Shown here: piece by piece, positions 45,257-52,816 of the stretch
How positions within the stretch are numbered: the first letter of the stretch is position 1
Layout: each line of letters opens with the position of its first letter
NCBI GenBank assembly: GCA_025808415.1
Contig: CP075525.1
Coordinates: forward strand, 1,907,501-1,971,500
Length of the DNA: 64,000 bases
Origin: Cyclobacteriaceae bacterium
Lineage (GTDB): Bacteria > Bacteroidota > Bacteroidia > Cytophagales > Cyclobacteriaceae
Direction: 5' to 3'
Program-made: the position numbers and the translations under genes
Notes under the pieces: generated by a model
What the model saw: only the letters and a program-made list of their open reading frames with translations
Told to the model about the DNA's origin: nothing
Databases searched by the model: none

Positions 45257-46975
45257 GTGTCTGAATCCATACAACTTCTCGAGAAATTAGTTAGTTCCGG
45301 TCGCTACCTGGAAGCACGCCAGCTTACTACTAAATTGAAAGGTTCTCAAGATGTCAATCAGGTTCGGGTAGATCAATTGCTTGCGTTAAGTCTTTCCAAG
45401 TCTGGCTCACCGGAGTCAGCGCTGGAGCATCTGGAACCGGTCTATAAGCAACATGCCGATGATCCGGAGACAGCAGGGATCATGGGAGGTATCTATAAAG
45501 ATTTATTCAAAAAACATCAGGATTCAAAGTATGCCATTCTCTCCCGCGACACGTACTTAAAAAACTTTCAGACTACTAAGAATTATTATCCTGGCATTAA
45601 TGCCGCTACCATGTCGGCCATTGCGGGCAGGGCAGCGCAGGGGCGGGAGATTGCTTCTCAGGTGATTGCATTGCTTAATCCGGAGTCTACCGACTTTTGG
45701 GAATTGGCCACGTTGGGCGAGGCTCACCTGTTAACCAAGAACAGAACACAGTCGGTTGAGTTTTTTATTAAAGCACGGCAATTGGCCGGAACGGATTGGG
45801 GGAAAGTTACCAGCGTTTACAATCAGCTTTGGTTGCTGAACCATTATGCACCGGTACCCAAAGAAATTCAAAAGGTATTCAGTCCGCCTGCTGTGGTGGC
45901 CTTTGTAGGTCATATGATTGATCATCCGGAGCGGACCGTGCCCAGGTTCCCTGCGTCTATTGAAAGCAACGTTAAGGAGGCAATCAAAGGTGCCATCAAA
46001 ACATTGAATGCCAGCATAGGTTATTGTTCGTTGGCTTGCGGTGGCGACATTCTGTTTGCAGAAGCCATGGAAGAGGCAGGTGGAGAGGTGCAATTGTTTC
46101 TTCCATTTGCCAAGGATGATTTTGTAAACATCAGTGTGCGTTTTGCCGGTGACCACTGGGTTGAACGGTTTGAACGCTTGATGAATAAATTTCCGGTTAC
46201 CTATGTTACGGAAGAACAGTATGGTGGATTTGATGACCTCTTTAGTTTTCAAAGCCGGATAATTTTTGGCACTGCTGTTTTGCGCAGTGCATCGTACCAC
46301 CAGGAGCCTACCTTGTTAACCGTTCTTTCGGATACAGATTTAAGGAGAAAGGAAGGCGGTACGCGTGATACCGTACGGGTGTGGCCTTTTGCGGATAAGT
46401 ATATCAATGTTAACCCCGATCAGTTTGTTGCCCCGGAAACGGTGGCAGCGCCCGTTTCAAGTGATTTTCCAACAATAGAAAAGAAAATTGCCCGCCCGGT
46501 GTTGTACCTGGTGCTTGCCGATTTGTCGCAACTACCCGTACTGGAAAGAGAACGGGTGAATAAAGTTGTACAAACAAAGCTGGCAGACGAGCTAATACCC
46601 TATAAAGCCTTTGAGCAAAAGCCAGATTCAATCTTCATTTCTTTTGATGCGGAAACCAGTGCCATCGATTTTGTCCAGTTGATTATGGTACAACAGCCGA
46701 AAGTTGATCATCCCATTAAATTAAGCCTTCATGCCGGCCCGGTTTATCTGGAGGATGATGGACAGAGGAATGCTAAAATGGTGGAGGGTGAAAATATAAC
46801 GTTGATACAGGAGATGAACCGCCTTTCACCCCGTGGAGGAATTGTGGCCAGCGATCACTTTGCTTCGCTGCTGGCGTTGAATGCCAAAAAGTTTAAGCTG
46901 GAATATGCGGGTATGCTTCAGGGCAGTTCGGCTTCAAAAGCAAGGGGTATTTATAATGTCACTATTAAGATTTGA
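45257..46975 (+). CDS. TRAFs-binding - SLOG-like - cyclase-homology protein
   Basis: 572 residues, GTG start at 45257 eight bases after the previous stop. Residues about 10-200 fit the TRAFs-binding (DUF4071) helical repeat, with GGIYKDLFKKH and YYPGINAATM. Residues about 211-330 (VVAFVGHMIDHPER, LACGGDILFAEA, FLPFAKDD) look like a SLOG-type nucleotide-binding fold. Residues about 414-570 resemble a class III cyclase domain. Both metal-site Asp places are kept (D422, D457), but the transition-state Asn and Arg places read T515 and E519, so cyclase activity is doubtful. Probably a ligand-binding or scaffold subunit. Confidence 0.78.
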   Translation: MSESIQLLEKLVSSGRYLEARQLTTKLKGSQDVNQVRVDQLLALSLSKSGSPESALEHLEPVYKQHADDPETAGIMGGIYKDLFKKHQDSKYAILSRDTYLKNFQTTKNYYPGINAATMSAIAGRAAQGREIASQVIALLNPESTDFWELATLGEAHLLTKNRTQSVEFFIKARQLAGTDWGKVTSVYNQLWLLNHYAPVPKEIQKVFSPPAVVAFVGHMIDHPERTVPRFPASIESNVKEAIKGAIKTLNASIGYCSLACGGDILFAEAMEEAGGEVQLFLPFAKDDFVNISVRFAGDHWVERFERLMNKFPVTYVTEEQYGGFDDLFSFQSRIIFGTAVLRSASYHQEPTLLTVLSDTDLRRKEGGTRDTVRVWPFADKYINVNPDQFVAPETVAAPVSSDFPTIEKKIARPVLYLVLADLSQLPVLERERVNKVVQTKLADELIPYKAFEQKPDSIFISFDAETSAIDFVQLIMVQQPKVDHPIKLSLHAGPVYLEDDGQRNAKMVEGENITLIQEMNRLSPRGGIVASDHFASLLALNAKKFKLEYAGMLQGSSASKARGIYNVTIKI

Positions 46976-47009
46976 AATCAGTTTGGCTGAATCTATCACG
47001 AATTCTTTC

Positions 47010-47148
47010 TGAGTATCCGTTTCAAGTCCTAAATAAAGATTAAATCTTCTCGGTCTGTGTCCCACAGACCGAAAGTGCGAATAAGTATGTGGTTCGTGAG
47101 GACACGAACCATGGGTATATGAGTTTTAGGAGATGAAGCAGATACTCA
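47010..47148. repeat. Nested inverted-repeat element with two strong hairpins
   Basis: Outer arms TGAGTATC (47010-47017) and GATACTCA (47141-47148) enclose TCGGTCTGTG/CACAGACCGA (47050-47059 with 47063-47072) and TGGTTCGTG/CACGAACCA (47090-47098 with 47103-47111). It lies between two convergent genes. Likely a bidirectional transcription barrier or a small dispersed repeat. Confidence 0.6.
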
Positions 47149-47150
47149 CA

Positions 47151-48107
47151 TTATTCTTTCAGAAATGATAATGCTGCCTCAACAGATTGGTTCGGTGTTT
47201 CTTCCATAGGCACATGTCCTGCATGATCAAAAATGATGAGTCGGGAGTGCTCAATGGCCTGATGAAACCGATGGGCATGCTCGACCGGAATCCATGCATC
47301 CTTTTTGCCCCATAAAATCAGGGTGGGTGTTTTTATAAAGGGAATACTATCCTGAAGATCCCTTCCGGAGTTACGCAGGCGTTTTAGCGTTGCTTCACGA
47401 TTTCCTTCCCGCAACATTAATTCATAGTACCGTTCAATGGTTTCTGATTTTGCTTTTGTTTTATCGCCATACACGTGTTGGAGATTACTTTTGAAAAGGA
47501 AATAGGGTGTTATTTTGGTGGAGACTTTTCCAACAGCATCATTTGATAGAAGTGTGAAGATAAACGGACGCTTGGTTGGTTTTATAGTGGAGTCGGATGT
47601 TATTTTCCAAAAGCCTGCAGCATCAACCAGTATAAGTTTTTTTATGCGATCAGGTTGATGAAGGGCCATCTTCCAGGCTACATTTCCGCCCATGGAATTG
47701 CCTGCTACATAAAATGTATCGATCATCAATTTATCAGCCAGGTTAAAGATCAGTTTAGCATAGTAATCGGTAGTATAGTCCTCTGCCTTTGTTGGCCCGG
47801 TAAGTCCGTGCCCAGGCAAATCCATGGAAATGGTAGTAAAGGATTTGCTCAATTCATTTTCCCAACCCTGCCAGGTATGCAGCGAAGCAAAACTTCCATG
47901 AATAAGAAAAATGGCAGGCCCTTCACCGCGTTTCCGAAGGTGAAGTTTTACATCGTCAATCTCCAAATATGCTGATTCCGGAGTGAAGTATTTTTCTTCC
48001 AGTGCTTCAACAGGTATATCTGCTTTGTAATTGAAAGCAAGAAAAAGGAAAATGGTAACGAAAACGATCAGAATGCCATAGCCTAGCCATTTAGATAATT
48101 TCTTCAA
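47151..48107 (-). CDS. Alpha/beta hydrolase, membrane-anchored
   Basis: 318 residues. An N-terminal hydrophobic helix (YGILIVFVTIFLFLAF) anchors it. The hydrolase core shows FLIHGSFASLHTW, nucleophile Ser in AGNSMGGNVA, acid Asp in LWGKKDAWI and base His in FDHAGHVPMEE. Reaction and substrate are unknown; lipase, esterase or C-C hydrolase are possible. The start reads as TTG at 48107 because MKKLSKWLGYG leads directly into the helix and no in-frame ATG precedes it. It lies 13 bases after the phosphatase gene. Confidence 0.87.
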   Translation of the reverse strand: MKKLSKWLGYGILIVFVTIFLFLAFNYKADIPVEALEEKYFTPESAYLEIDDVKLHLRKRGEGPAIFLIHGSFASLHTWQGWENELSKSFTTISMDLPGHGLTGPTKAEDYTTDYYAKLIFNLADKLMIDTFYVAGNSMGGNVAWKMALHQPDRIKKLILVDAAGFWKITSDSTIKPTKRPFIFTLLSNDAVGKVSTKITPYFLFKSNLQHVYGDKTKAKSETIERYYELMLREGNREATLKRLRNSGRDLQDSIPFIKTPTLILWGKKDAWIPVEHAHRFHQAIEHSRLIIFDHAGHVPMEETPNQSVEAALSFLKE

Positions 48108-48120
48108 GTTGATTAGAGAT

Positions 48121-49563
48121 TTATTTGGTGATGGTTATTTCATCAAGGGTTTTTCCGCTTACATCAAGTTGTTTCAGGTTGAGTTTTTTTCCATCCGTTT
48201 CAATCATCGTAAAGGAATGTTTATCGGATATGAGTTTAACCGTATAAGGCACCCAATTTTCCGGAGATCCTTTTTTCCATAACTCCGGTTTATCACTGAT
48301 GTCCTTATCGTATAAGCCTGCACCGCCTGCCCCTGTAACAATGTAAATGATTCCGTTTGCTCGTGTATTGTTAATTCCATCAAATGTATTATCCAAGGAA
48401 AATTTTCCATCTACACTTCCGGCATCGGTAACGACATAGCGATTATTGGTCTCATCCACCTTGGGTGAAAATTTTAAGGGCACAGTTCGTTGATAGTTGT
48501 GAACATGGCCGGTAAGCACCAGGTCAACACCAAGTTCTTCACAAATGGGTGCAATCAAACGCATCACCTGGTAATCATAATGCGTTGGGCTACCATTAAA
48601 TGCAGGGTGGTGGTAGGCAATAATTTTCCAGTCGGCTTTGCTGTTTTTGATATCATTTCTAAACCATTCCATTACTTCAGGGTCGAGCGGATTGACATAG
48701 GTATTGGCATCCAGGCAGGTAATATGAACGTTTCCGTGATCAAAAGAATAATTGGAAATAACCGGGTAACGCGGACTGGTATTCTTTTTAAAAGCCTTTA
48801 TCAACTCCGTGTTTCCTTCCGGTTGTATAACGTTGGCAGGCACGGGCGCATTTCTGGGCAAATCATTGTAATAAAAGAAGGCCAGGCCATCGGGATGTTT
48901 GTTAAAATCAGCGCTATAGATATCATGATTGCCCAGTATGGTATAGAAAGGGATGGAGTTCATTAAGGGGGCTCCTTTGTCAGGTGAGGCTTCGGGTGAA
49001 GTATAAAAAGGAAAATACCGATGCCTGTACTCCAGCTCACGACCGTAGGAGTACACCTGATCTCCCGTAATCAATACGAACTGTGGTTTATGCTGATAAA
49101 CCTGGTAGGCTATCTGTGCCTGCTGCGGTGAGCCCGTTCCACAATCGCCAAAAACAGCAAACCGTGTTTGTGTTTTTTTGGTGCGCGCGTCAAATTGTCC
49201 TTTATAAATGGATTTGTTGTTGAGGATAACTTCGTAGGAATAAGTCTCATCAAATTTCAATCCGGCAAGTTCGGCCCTGTATAGAAAAGATGTTTTGTTA
49301 AGCAGTTGAAGTCTATCGGCTGTTACTTTTACTTTCAGGGGCTTGGCAGAAGCGGTGGACAACGATTGGCACAGCACGGTAAAACTTCCCGGCACACTAT
49401 CGGTTTGCCAGATCAGCACTTTTTGTTCCTTTGTTAAATTAGGTGAATTGCCAGGTTGAAGATAGGGGGGTACCAAAAAGGTTTGGGCACTGATTGTTGC
49501 GCTGCAGCAGACCAGCCACAAGGCAATCATACTTCTATGTGCTTTTGCTATTTTGTCCTGCAT
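48121..49563 (-). CDS. Purple-acid-phosphatase-like metallophosphoesterase, secreted
   Basis: 480 residues with a signal peptide (ALWLVCCSATISAQ). An N-terminal beta domain precedes a calcineurin-like core: FAVFGDCGTG, LITGDQVYS, TILGNHDIY, IIAYHHPAF, LVLTGHVHNYQR. These are all five motif blocks of the family. It probably hydrolyses phosphomonoesters in the periplasm. Its start overlaps the CotH-like gene by 16 bases, so it belongs to the DUF4956-CotH-phosphatase operon. Confidence 0.9.
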   Translation of the reverse strand: MQDKIAKAHRSMIALWLVCCSATISAQTFLVPPYLQPGNSPNLTKEQKVLIWQTDSVPGSFTVLCQSLSTASAKPLKVKVTADRLQLLNKTSFLYRAELAGLKFDETYSYEVILNNKSIYKGQFDARTKKTQTRFAVFGDCGTGSPQQAQIAYQVYQHKPQFVLITGDQVYSYGRELEYRHRYFPFYTSPEASPDKGAPLMNSIPFYTILGNHDIYSADFNKHPDGLAFFYYNDLPRNAPVPANVIQPEGNTELIKAFKKNTSPRYPVISNYSFDHGNVHITCLDANTYVNPLDPEVMEWFRNDIKNSKADWKIIAYHHPAFNGSPTHYDYQVMRLIAPICEELGVDLVLTGHVHNYQRTVPLKFSPKVDETNNRYVVTDAGSVDGKFSLDNTFDGINNTRANGIIYIVTGAGGAGLYDKDISDKPELWKKGSPENWVPYTVKLISDKHSFTMIETDGKKLNLKQLDVSGKTLDEITITK

Positions 49564-50573
49564 TTCTGTGTAATTTCTTCTTTAAAAATTTTATCACTCT
49601 TCAGCACAGCAAAGAACTCATCCAGGTATTTGCTTAAACCGGTTATTTCTTTTGCGTTCAGTTGTTTTTCAAATCCACTGACTACGGTTTTTATGGAAGG
49701 TTCCAGTTGCAGGTATTCTCTTCGCGCGTATTCAAAAAGTTCAGGGTTTCTGCAAAAGCCACGATAAACCCGTTCACGTACAGTTGATGTGCCCACAAGT
49801 TCACTCACCTGGCCGTATGGGGCATTCACCACCCCCGACATATCGAAGTCATAAGGAAGTGGTATGTATCCACCGGATTTCAGTTGCATAACTTTAACAT
49901 TGTGTTGCTGTACGGCAGACCAATCGGAATTGGAAATCATGTATTGAAAGAAATCCTGTTTTACCGAGGCAGTATCCGATAGCTGCAACGGATGGATTTT
50001 GAGTTCATCCATTATTTTGGCTTTGTGACGTTTTGCTACAAGGTCGTCATCTTCAATAAAGAAAGCGTTGAGGTTATAAGTTTTGGCTTGTTTCCCCTTC
50101 CCATCCACTAAGGTTAAGTCCACCAGGCGGGTGTTGAAATGATAGGGGGATATAACCTCATAAAGTTTGTAGCACATAAATTCTTTAATGATCAGGTCGC
50201 TGTAGGATTTCGGGCTTTGGCAGGGCACTACCAGTTTAAGGTTTTTATTTCCTGCAAAAGGAGTTTTATCGCTATCGCCCTTTTTCATTTTAACGCGTAA
50301 GGGAGGGAAGGTGCAGTTTGCCCGCCTGAAATTTCCACGTGCCCGCAACCCGATTTCTACCGAATCCCATTGGCCTGTGTTGCTTTTATAGTTCATGTAA
50401 GTGGCTGTGTATATTGAATCGCCTTTAATCTTTTTTATTTCTTTGATGGAAAAATTAAGGCGCACTGTAAGGGCTTCCTGATCTTGAAACAGGGATGTCA
50501 GGCTTTCTTTTTGCGCAAGCGAAGAGAGGCTCATCACGAAAAAGAAAAACAGGAGCAAAATACGATGTTGCAT
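49548..50573 (-). CDS. CotH-kinase-like secreted protein
   Basis: 341 residues with a signal peptide (ILLLFFFFVMSLSSLA). EIGLRARGNFRR and FPPLRVKMKK resemble the RGRGNS/KKPYRIKF region of CotH-type protein kinases, and LPYDFDMSG corresponds to their WDFD metal motif. CotH kinases phosphorylate secreted or spore-coat proteins. The match is partial, so kinase activity is a guess. It lies 2 bases from the DUF4956 gene and overlaps the phosphatase gene, and a kinase-phosphatase pair is an attractive reading. Confidence 0.55.
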   Translation of the reverse strand: MQHRILLLFFFFVMSLSSLAQKESLTSLFQDQEALTVRLNFSIKEIKKIKGDSIYTATYMNYKSNTGQWDSVEIGLRARGNFRRANCTFPPLRVKMKKGDSDKTPFAGNKNLKLVVPCQSPKSYSDLIIKEFMCYKLYEVISPYHFNTRLVDLTLVDGKGKQAKTYNLNAFFIEDDDLVAKRHKAKIMDELKIHPLQLSDTASVKQDFFQYMISNSDWSAVQQHNVKVMQLKSGGYIPLPYDFDMSGVVNAPYGQVSELVGTSTVRERVYRGFCRNPELFEYARREYLQLEPSIKTVVSGFEKQLNAKEITGLSKYLDEFFAVLKSDKIFKEEITQKCRTK

Positions 50574-50575
50574 AA

Positions 50576-51154
50576 CTAAAAATAATACATTTTAATTTCT
50601 ACACGGTTCCGGCCAAAATCAATGCGCTCGATGGAAATTTTTTGAATGTCCAACCCGGTGCGTTTACGTAATTCCAGTATAAGCTTGGGGTGATGTTCCG
50701 ATTGAATGTATTCCAGCCCTTCATACTCCACTGTTTTTGTTTTTTGATTCCGCATCAACACGTTTCCATCAACAGCAAAAACGGCTGTAAGGATTAGCCC
50801 ATTCACCATCATAATTTCAGGGTACGATCCACGCATAATCGAATTGATCAGTCCCAGGGCCATAATTATGAACAGATAAGTCATGTCTTTGGCCGATAAG
50901 GTTTCCGTTCGAAAGCGCAATAATGAAAAAGCTGCCAATAAACCAAAGGCGCTACCAAGCGAGTTGAAAGCTTTTGCTTTTTCCAGCATAAACGTAAGCA
51001 GGAATACAATAAAATTGAGAAGAAAGAAGGTAAAGAATAAGTTCCGCTTGAGGTATGTGCGGTAGTAAATGAACCGTATAAGTACAACCATGGAAATGAT
51101 GTTGATAAGTAACCGAACAAGGAAGTATTCGGAGAATAGTTGAAGGTTATCCAT
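50576..51154 (-). CDS. DUF4956 membrane protein
   Basis: 192 residues with four hydrophobic helices in the N-terminal half and a soluble C-terminal domain. The LGSAFGLLAAFSLLRFRT segment followed by KDMTYLFIIMALGL is the DUF4956 signature. In many bacteria this family is coded beside a VTC-like polyphosphate polymerase and CotH-like proteins. Here the CotH-like gene is present but no VTC gene is in sight. Confidence 0.85.
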   Translation of the reverse strand: MDNLQLFSEYFLVRLLINIISMVVLIRFIYYRTYLKRNLFFTFFLLNFIVFLLTFMLEKAKAFNSLGSAFGLLAAFSLLRFRTETLSAKDMTYLFIIMALGLINSIMRGSYPEIMMVNGLILTAVFAVDGNVLMRNQKTKTVEYEGLEYIQSEHHPKLILELRKRTGLDIQKISIERIDFGRNRVEIKMYYF

Positions 51155-51263
51155 AGTTAAATATACGGATATGTTCTGAAGACAGAAAAGCAGAGAGAGC
51201 CCAGTTTAATGGGTTTTGTAAAGATTAAAAACTATGCGTGAGTGGGTAGGACCATCTACTCAC

Positions 51264-52124
51264 TTATCGTGGGATCAAATAATCCCCAACCGTTTCTTCC
51301 AACTGCGCCAATGCCTTTTTCAATTCCTCATCATTGGGTGCAACACCATGCCACTTGTGCGAATTCATCATAAAGTCAACACCATAACCCATTTCAGTAT
51401 GCATGAGGTTGAGTATGGGCTTGCCTTTCCCGGTAAGACTTTTCGCTTTCTCTAATCCAGCAATAGTTTCTTCTAAATTATTACCGTTAAATTCCAGCAC
51501 CTCCCAACCAAAAGCTTCCCACTTGGCTTTCAGGTTTTTCAGGTCCAGGATTTCTTTTACGGGGCCGTCAATCTGTTGGCCGTTGTAGTCGATGGTGGCA
51601 ATCAGGTTATCCACTTTATGATGGGCGGCATACATGGCAGCTTCCCACACCTGGCCTTCCTGTTGTTCGCCATCACCCATCAATACATAAACCAAATGGT
51701 TGTCATGGTTAAGTTTTTTTGTTTGGGCAGCACCAATGGCAACCGATAAACCCTGGCCTAATGATCCGGAGGCAACACGAATGCCCGGCAGACCTTCATG
51801 GGTGGCCGGGTGACCCTGAAGGCGCGTATTTAAAAGGCGGAAAGTGGAAAGTTCTTTCGTATCGAAGTAGCCTGCCCGTGCCAGGGTTGCGTACCAAACC
51901 GGTGAAATATGACCATTGGACAAGAAGAAGATATCTTCACCTGTTCCGTCCATATGGAAATCCTTATTACGTTTTAGTACATGAAAGTAGAGTGCTACAA
52001 AGAATTCAGTACAGCCTAACGAACCACCCGGGTGCCCCGATTGGCAGGCGTGAACCATGCGCACAATGTCTCTGCGTATTTGAGAAGTTAATTTTTGAAG
52101 GTGCTTGATGTCGGGTTGGGGCAT
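51264..52124 (-). CDS. Transketolase, N-terminal TPP-binding half
   Basis: 286 residues, the usual length of the separate N-terminal subunit. It has SGHPGGSLGCTE, GSLGQGLSVA, and the TPP-binding segment MGDGEQQEGQVWEAAM followed by ATIDYNGQQ. It binds the diphosphate and magnesium. The partner half is coded at 21791-22747. Its start at ATG 52124 gives MPQPDIKHLQKL. No operon partner nearby. Confidence 0.92.
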   Translation of the reverse strand: MPQPDIKHLQKLTSQIRRDIVRMVHACQSGHPGGSLGCTEFFVALYFHVLKRNKDFHMDGTGEDIFFLSNGHISPVWYATLARAGYFDTKELSTFRLLNTRLQGHPATHEGLPGIRVASGSLGQGLSVAIGAAQTKKLNHDNHLVYVLMGDGEQQEGQVWEAAMYAAHHKVDNLIATIDYNGQQIDGPVKEILDLKNLKAKWEAFGWEVLEFNGNNLEETIAGLEKAKSLTGKGKPILNLMHTEMGYGVDFMMNSHKWHGVAPNDEELKKALAQLEETVGDYLIPR

Positions 52125-52262
52125 GCGTTGACGGGGTTAAAAACGGTGTGAATATAGTGTGCCCCGTCACTTCATCCAAAATCTTTTAAACTTTGATGGT
52201 CTCGCCTCAAAATTCAAAAATCGTCATTCAACATTCAGTATTCAGACTTCAGAATGTTGATC

Positions 52263-52814
52263 CTACTTTTTCCTTTTAACCGTCTTCTTTGCTGTTGATT
52301 TTTTTGCCACGGCTTTCTTCTTGGGTGCCGTTTTTTTAGCTGGCTTGGTGGGAGGGGTACCTATACCTTTTAGTATTTGGTCGGTATGGTTCTTTGTGTC
52401 AACCTTTTCTATGATTTCATCAATAACCCCTTTTTCATCGATAATGAAAGTAACCCTTGCGGTACCCATATATTTTCTTCCATACATCGATTTTTCTACC
52501 CATGTTCCGTATTTGGTGTGCAGGGTTTTATCGACATCGGCCAGCAGGCGAAAGGGGAGTTTTTCTTTGGCGATAAATTTCTGGTGCGATTTCTCATTAT
52601 CGGTGCTCACGCCCAAAACTTCGTAACCTTGTTTTTGCAAGGCTTTGTAGTTGTCGCGCAGGTTGCAGGCTTCAGCGGTACATCCCGGGGTTTGATCTTT
52701 CGGGTAGAAATAGAGTACTACTTTTTTGCCTTTGAAATCAGAAAGCTTTACGGATTTTCCATCCTGATCATTGACATTGAAATCAGAAGCTTTGGAGCCT
52801 GCAGAGAGTGCCAT
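52263..52814 (-). CDS. bcp: Bcp-type peroxiredoxin with lysine/alanine-rich tail
   Basis: 183 residues. Thioredoxin fold with YFYPKDQTPGCTAEACNLRD; peroxidatic Cys45 and resolving Cys50, five residues apart as in atypical 2-Cys PrxQ/Bcp. It reduces peroxides using thioredoxin. After the normal end near residue 150 there is a tail of about 30 residues made almost only of Lys, Ala, Thr and Pro (KPAKKTAPKKKAVAKK), like histone H1 tails. It lies 2 bases from the M23 peptidase gene. Confidence 0.95.
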   Translation of the reverse strand: MALSAGSKASDFNVNDQDGKSVKLSDFKGKKVVLYFYPKDQTPGCTAEACNLRDNYKALQKQGYEVLGVSTDNEKSHQKFIAKEKLPFRLLADVDKTLHTKYGTWVEKSMYGRKYMGTARVTFIIDEKGVIDEIIEKVDTKNHTDQILKGIGTPPTKPAKKTAPKKKAVAKKSTAKKTVKRKK

Positions 52815-52816
52815 GG

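Noticed and set aside
34490..46975. Known Avs-type or Thoeris system
   Set aside because: The STAND proteins have the nSTAND1 N-terminal signature and a central membrane helix with no N-terminal nuclease, and no ThsA-like SIR2/SLOG effector is present, so neither label fits.
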